A stretch of DNA of 64,000 nt from Verrucomicrobiota bacterium JB022 (lineage in GTDB: Bacteria > Verrucomicrobiota > Verrucomicrobiia > Opitutales > Oceanipulchritudinaceae): positions 243,913 to 307,912 of the forward strand of contig JAUTCQ010000001.1 in NCBI GenBank assembly GCA_030673845.1. Direction: 5' to 3'. The translations under genes were made by a program, and so were the position numbers. Below the pieces are notes generated by a model. That model did not search any database, was not told the origin of the DNA, and saw nothing but the letters and a program-made list of their open reading frames with translations. Shown here piece after piece: positions 60,012 to 64,000 of the stretch. How positions within the stretch are numbered: the stretch's first letter is position 1; each line of letters opens with the position of its first letter.

Positions 60012-60869
60012 TTATTCTTCGATATAATCCACATATGACGACTGAAGACTTCCTTCATCGTCGTAACTGTATTCAACATTATAGCCGTTGCCGTACGCAA
60101 TACCCAAGAGTCTTCCGCTTTGATCATATGTATATGTCATCTGGCTCAAGTCGGGATACGTGATAGGTATACTCAACGGATCAATGGGGTCTGTGCCTTG
60201 CTCTAGTTCTAGCTGATTTGTGGCATTATCACCGTCATAGTCACCATTAGGGTCCAGTGTCTGAGCAAAAGTTATGCGCCAGTCAAGAATCCCGTCAGCG
60301 GGGTTTTCATCAACAGAAACCCACTGACTAATGCTCCACGAGAACAGGTGCTTTACTTGTCCGAGATTAGCAATGCTTGTGTTATCTGGAGTGCTATCAT
60401 TCAACCAAGGATAGCGTGGAGAATGATCATTAGCACCTTCACTCAAGCTAAGGTTGTCAGGCCATCCAGCCTCACCTGGACCGAATCCAATATCCGCAAA
60501 TCGGTCGAAGAAAACGTGAGATGAGTTCTTTAATTGCCCTAAGTTCGCCGGTGATCTGTTCGCACCCGATTCCAGAACGAAACCATCAACGAAGTTATCA
60601 ATGGCTGGGCCTGCTCCTCCAATCAGAGCAAGTTGCTCATCCAGTTCATCGCGTGCAATGGTCGCCATGTGCTTAAGCTGCCCTAGAAGCAAGGGCGAAG
60701 AGTTTCCATGATCACCTGCCAAGGTTCGGTCTACATCGACTACGCTTTTGGATGGATCAGCATCGTACCACCACTCCGGATATGCAGGCGGCCATCCGGC
60801 GGGGACTGCCGAAAGCACACCCGGAACGAGCGTAAGCAACAGTGTGAGTTGGTAGGGTGGCGACTTCAT
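60012..60869 (-). CDS. Secreted LGQLK-motif protein with Ca-binding and YD-like C-terminus
   Basis: 285 residues. Signal peptide MKSPPYQLTLLLTLVPGVLSA. Three repeats of the LGQLKHMA / NLGQLKNSS / NLGQVKHLF motif, which recurs in secreted proteins of Opitutae-like Verrucomicrobiota. A calcium-binding DxDxDxxxNxxELxxGTDP segment (residues ~215-235) resembles thrombospondin-3/dockerin loops, and the last ~45 residues (MTYTYDQSGRLLGIAYGNGYNVEYSYDDEGSL) are a YD repeat like those of the RHS protein just downstream. Possibly a partner that docks to the RHS shell. Confidence 0.65.
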   Translation of the reverse strand: MKSPPYQLTLLLTLVPGVLSAVPAGWPPAYPEWWYDADPSKSVVDVDRTLAGDHGNSSPLLLGQLKHMATIARDELDEQLALIGGAGPAIDNFVDGFVLESGANRSPANLGQLKNSSHVFFDRFADIGFGPGEAGWPDNLSLSEGANDHSPRYPWLNDSTPDNTSIANLGQVKHLFSWSISQWVSVDENPADGILDWRITFAQTLDPNGDYDGDNATNQLELEQGTDPIDPLSIPITYPDLSQMTYTYDQSGRLLGIAYGNGYNVEYSYDDEGSLQSSYVDYIEE

Positions 60870-61228
60870 GACAGCAGTAGACGGTATGTGTGAGACAACA
60901 AGTATCGCTCATTGTCCAGAGACGTTTCCCATGTAAATATCAACTTGGAAGGTGCCTCGGCGAAATTATAGCCTATATCGGCAAAAGAAGGGGTAGAGCC
61001 GTTGCATGCCTCACCCCAGGATGCATTGTCCGTGTCAAGCATGAAGCGCATGTAACACGAAGCACGTAAGCCGAAGTTCTTCAACTGACCTTGGTTCACC
61101 ACGCCGTAATCGTTTGGCTCATGTTCTGGAAGAATCAATCCCATCTCTTGCCACCAGCTAGGATAGTCTGCAGCTACGACTGAGGAGCAGCCTAAGAATA
61201 ATAACACGAATTGTGAGATGCATTTCAT
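60866..61228 (-). CDS. Short secreted LGQLK-motif protein
   Basis: 120 residues from ATG 61228 (ATG 61240 also in frame). Signal peptide MKCISQFVLLFLGCSSVVAA, then DYPSWWQEMGL..., VVNQGQLKNFGLRA, and a C-terminal beta-like part. One copy of the motif repeated in its neighbour. The stop overlaps the next ATG by 4 bp, so the two are co-translated. Function unknown. Confidence 0.6.
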   Translation of the reverse strand: MKCISQFVLLFLGCSSVVAADYPSWWQEMGLILPEHEPNDYGVVNQGQLKNFGLRASCYMRFMLDTDNASWGEACNGSTPSFADIGYNFAEAPSKLIFTWETSLDNERYLLSHTYRLLLS

Positions 61229-61248
61229 CGTATTATCCATGGCTCGGC

Positions 61249-63246
61249 TTATTGAAAGTTACCCATCGACACATCGCCCTGCACATGCCTGATCAACACC
61301 CTGTTCGCTTCCAATTCGAGTTGTGATTCTCCATTTCCAATATCTCTAAGAGAAAAGCCAGACAATGTTGCCGGGCTCTGAGCTGCAGACACACCATCAC
61401 TAAAAACCCTAAACGCGCCATATGAGTTATCAACCGACCATTTGCGGGATTGCGAAATTACAACCTTACTGGGGTCGCCCTCATCAAAGACAGGAGGTCC
61501 CTCAAGAATGATCCTCCCATTCTCCTGCGATACTACAACCCCGTTAAAGACTCCCGTGGAAGAGGTCACCGCTCCGCTAACATTGAGATTGCCGACAACA
61601 TTATTGGGATTCAACACCCGCCATTCGGCATTTCCATCACCGTCTACTGCGGTCAAAACGCGATCGGCAGCCGGGTTACCGCCTGAAATAGCAATGGTAC
61701 CATCAATCTTTGCATCACCATCCACATGCAGCCTGGCCTCAGGTGTAGCCGTCCCAATCCCGAGGTCGCTCATGAAAAATGACTCGTGTCGGTTTACGCG
61801 AAAAACCTCCACCTGATGATTGGTCTGTGAAGTTAGAAATTTCCAAGTTGAGGTAGATTCCAGAAGCATCTCCTGATCAACTTGCGACAGCTTAACTCCT
61901 TCGCCCTTGAAGGTAAGCTGAGCATTATTCCCCCAAAGGTTAAGATTCTTGTAAACTGCGACATCATCATCAAAGATTGCGTTATCTGTCACACGCAACG
62001 CAGTGCCCGGTTGGTCGATTCCTGTAGGAGTAAAAGTGATGCCAGTAGAACCACCGATCGTAACGCTTCCATCTTTTCGAACGATAAAAGCATCCTTACG
62101 TTGCGATGCATTATCACCAGTTCCCGCACCAATCACAAAAACAGGCTGCTTATCCTCCGCGGTAGTTGTGTCAACTCCCGAACCAGCAAAATTAAAGACT
62201 CCAAGAGCGACCGATGCCGAGGGAGCCTTTCCCGATATCAGCTCTACGCCATTACCTGCTACAAAAGACATATCAGGCCCGGCTTCGGTCCTTGATCCAA
62301 AAGCAGCCGCATAGGCCCCACGGGCCACCGCAGCCGAACCAACAGCAATGCCCCCATTGTTATTGGTATGACTATCTGCTCCGCCTTCAATCCCTTTGGC
62401 TGCCCACAGATCTCCATCATCTTGAATCAGGCTATTATTAAGCATCCCGACCGGCGTAAACCGGGGAGCCTGATTATCCTTAAATCCGACCGTAGCTTTC
62501 ATCAATAGAGTTGAGATCACAGGCGAACTCCACTGATTGACGTTGAGGTCGTAGATTTCTTGAGTGGCTTCCATGCCGTTACCCGCACCAATGCCAGGAA
62601 TCCCGATCAAGACGTAGCTGTAGGTAGATTCATCACCGTAAGTGGATCCTATTGGATTACCCATTTCGGCAGGCACTACCCTTCGGGTCATTTCGAGAGC
62701 TTCTCGACTAGCCCCCAACGAAAGCATCTTTTGCTCTAACTCACTAGCGTTCCCAGAAGTAAAATCGAAGCACTCGGCCCAGGAAAGCACGATATGAATA
62801 TACTGCTCATCAAAGTAGCTGTCTATGGCCGCCAGTAATTGAGCCTCGTCGTTGTGAACTTCTATCGCTTGACCGTTAATCGGCACCACATTACCAGTAG
62901 ACCGGTCAATAACCATGTGCATCATGGCCTTTGGAAAATCGCGGAAATTACGACTACTTCCCGAACCATGGTATTTCCTATCCTCACTAGCATCATATAT
63001 GGTGTAAAGACGCCCATTGTATGACACGATTGTCTGGCTATAGTTCTGCCAGCCAGCATACCTAAAACCACCGACAGCTATAAGTGGTCGTGTTTCTATA
63101 TTCTCCAGCGACGAGATGCCGTTTAGCTTAATCTTGTTGCCAAGGATCTGTGTATCCTCCCCAGCGACGCCCACCGTAGCGGAATGAACTAGTGATAGAG
63201 AAAACAGGCCATAAAGGCTAGAGCAGAGCAGCAGTTTGGTTTTCAT
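61249..63246 (-). CDS. Secreted fibre-like protein with ILEI/PANDER-like domain
   Basis: 665 residues from ATG 63246, with signal peptide MKTKLLLCSSLYGLFSLSLVHS. Residues ~30-170: VSYNGRLYTIYDASED... and MMHMVIDRSTGNVVPINGQAIEVHNDEAQLLAAIDSYFDEQYIHIVLSWAECFD resembling the ILEI/FAM3 domain. Residues ~300-360: YadA-head-like repeats (GGIAVGSAAVARGAYAAAFGS). Residues ~480-520: phage tail fibre-like FFMSDLGIGTATPEARLHVDG. The C-terminal part is repetitive beta structure. Probably an extracellular trimeric fibre. Confidence 0.55.
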   Translation of the reverse strand: MKTKLLLCSSLYGLFSLSLVHSATVGVAGEDTQILGNKIKLNGISSLENIETRPLIAVGGFRYAGWQNYSQTIVSYNGRLYTIYDASEDRKYHGSGSSRNFRDFPKAMMHMVIDRSTGNVVPINGQAIEVHNDEAQLLAAIDSYFDEQYIHIVLSWAECFDFTSGNASELEQKMLSLGASREALEMTRRVVPAEMGNPIGSTYGDESTYSYVLIGIPGIGAGNGMEATQEIYDLNVNQWSSPVISTLLMKATVGFKDNQAPRFTPVGMLNNSLIQDDGDLWAAKGIEGGADSHTNNNGGIAVGSAAVARGAYAAAFGSRTEAGPDMSFVAGNGVELISGKAPSASVALGVFNFAGSGVDTTTAEDKQPVFVIGAGTGDNASQRKDAFIVRKDGSVTIGGSTGITFTPTGIDQPGTALRVTDNAIFDDDVAVYKNLNLWGNNAQLTFKGEGVKLSQVDQEMLLESTSTWKFLTSQTNHQVEVFRVNRHESFFMSDLGIGTATPEARLHVDGDAKIDGTIAISGGNPAADRVLTAVDGDGNAEWRVLNPNNVVGNLNVSGAVTSSTGVFNGVVVSQENGRIILEGPPVFDEGDPSKVVISQSRKWSVDNSYGAFRVFSDGVSAAQSPATLSGFSLRDIGNGESQLELEANRVLIRHVQGDVSMGNFQ

Positions 63247-63265
63247 GGATTCTTCGTCTGGTTTA

Positions 63266-63742
63266 TTATTTGGCTTCAAGACGCAGCAGCTTCTTCGAGG
63301 CTTTCGTAAAGGCTCGTTCCTGCTCTTCTAGCTCTTGCGCTCGTGCACTTTGCTCAATGAGCTGAGAGTTTTCGCGCGCCGCCGCGCGCGAAAGCAGCTT
63401 GCCAAGCGAAGCTACCTTCTCCTCCTGTGCCTCTAGCTCCACATATTGCTCGAAGTTTTCACGCATAAAAGCCGCCTGCATCGCCGCCGCCTCCTCGTAG
63501 GTGGCGTAGGGCACAGTGGCCAAATAAGACTTTAACAACGCATCGAGCTCTGACCGATCCTCCGCCAGCTGAGCTTTCTGAGCTGTAAACTCCGCCTCCA
63601 GACGCTGACGGTAAGTCAGCGAAGTGGTTGTGACGCTCGCCACCGAGACTTGCGAGGCAGATTGATCTTTAGCCAGCAATGGAGAGCTGAACAGCAAAAG
63701 TAATAGCCCAACGTAGCTACGAAGAGAGGATATAAGCTTCAT
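63266..63742 (-). CDS. Periplasmic coiled-coil protein
   Basis: 158 residues. Signal peptide MKLISSLRSYVGLLLLLFSSPLLA; mature part almost all helix/coiled coil (RQRLEAEFTAQKAQLAEDRSELDALLKSYL..., EEKVASLGKLLSRAAARENSQLIEQSARAQELEEQERAF). First gene of a five-gene minus-strand cassette ending in the RHS protein. May act as a periplasmic chaperone or linker; function not known. Confidence 0.6.
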   Translation of the reverse strand: MKLISSLRSYVGLLLLLFSSPLLAKDQSASQVSVASVTTTSLTYRQRLEAEFTAQKAQLAEDRSELDALLKSYLATVPYATYEEAAAMQAAFMRENFEQYVELEAQEEKVASLGKLLSRAAARENSQLIEQSARAQELEEQERAFTKASKKLLRLEAK

Positions 63743-63918
63743 GCAGACAATAAAGCCTAGGCCTCACAATAGATCGCAAGCTATTTTTTCAGACAAAACA
63801 GCAAGTCCTTTGCCACAAAGGTGATACCGCCAGTTAACGCATTTTACTACGTTTGCACGCCTAGCACCCTGCTGAAAAAGCGCTTTGACCAGACGTTGAG
63901 GCAGTAACAAGTAACGTG

Positions 63919-63940
63919 CGATGCAGCTGCCGCAGCATCG
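63919..63940. repeat. Inverted repeat upstream of the secreted-protein cassette
   Basis: CGATGC and GCATCG form 6-bp arms (63919-63924 and 63935-63940) around AGCTGCCGCA. It lies in the 258-bp gap left of the window end, where nothing else was recognised. Could be a terminator for a gene to the right. Confidence 0.3.
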
Positions 63941-64000
63941 CCGGCCCGATTTTCGGGCAATTTGTTGTGATTTGGGTAGCGCGGGGCGAGGGCGGCGGCG

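Overview
The window is mostly one large lambda-like siphovirus prophage (from before base 1 to about 47,108), followed by about 17 kb of host chromosome. The prophage's right attachment site is the 3' part of a tRNA-Thr(TGT) gene at 47,060-47,108. No integrase is present, so the intact tRNA, attL, lysis genes and integrase are expected to the left of base 1. The host part carries secreted proteins with repeated LGQLK-type motifs, a very large YD-repeat (RHS) protein and IS66/ISL3 debris. That combination suggests a marine or freshwater Verrucomicrobiota, probably Opitutae; this is inference from protein style, not a database match.

Nearly all core phage genes lie on the minus strand and read right to left. 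From right to left: a CI-like repressor (plus strand) and its operator near 41.5 kb; small early genes (38.6-41.5 kb); recombination and replication (Sak4-like ATPase, SSB-like protein, RusA resolvase, DEAD helicase, C5 methyltransferase, primase-polymerase/ATPase with an iteron-like array, 31-38 kb); a ParB/methyltransferase block (25-30 kb); packaging (TerS, TerL); head (gpW-like, portal, S49 protease, scaffold, capsid); and tail (tube, beta-helix fibre, G/T-type chaperones, tape measure, distal tail, NlpC/P60). The portal gene has an in-frame TAA, so this copy looks defective for virion assembly.

Cargo genes of visibly lower GC are threaded through this frame. They are an LRR-Roc-COR-TIR protein between TerS and TerL, a HEPN-like protein between portal and protease, a Cys-rich protein upstream of TerS, three plus-strand genes between TerL and gpW, an ATPase+HNH pair resembling Septu behind the repressor, and a soluble plus four-TM pair resembling lambda RexA/RexB at the right end. 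Together they look like a lysogen-expressed anti-phage arsenal.

The most unusual observation is a short motif, TTGAC(A/G), placed exactly 13 nt (twice 14 nt) upstream of the start codon of eleven core genes between 11.4 and 30.4 kb. It usually contains the stop codon of the upstream gene. Cargo genes lack it upstream of their own starts, yet three cargo insertions are bounded on both sides by copies of it. It may be both a non-Shine-Dalgarno start signal and the recombination boundary through which cargo is exchanged.

Right of attR lie a secreted beta-sandwich protein that ends at an IS66 element (transposase broken by TAG), an ISL3 transposase fragment, and a minus-strand cassette: secreted coiled-coil protein, fibre-like protein, two LGQLK-motif proteins, the 2149-residue RHS protein with a transglutaminase-like N-terminus and nuclease-like tip, an unknown protein, and a SUKH-type immunity protein.
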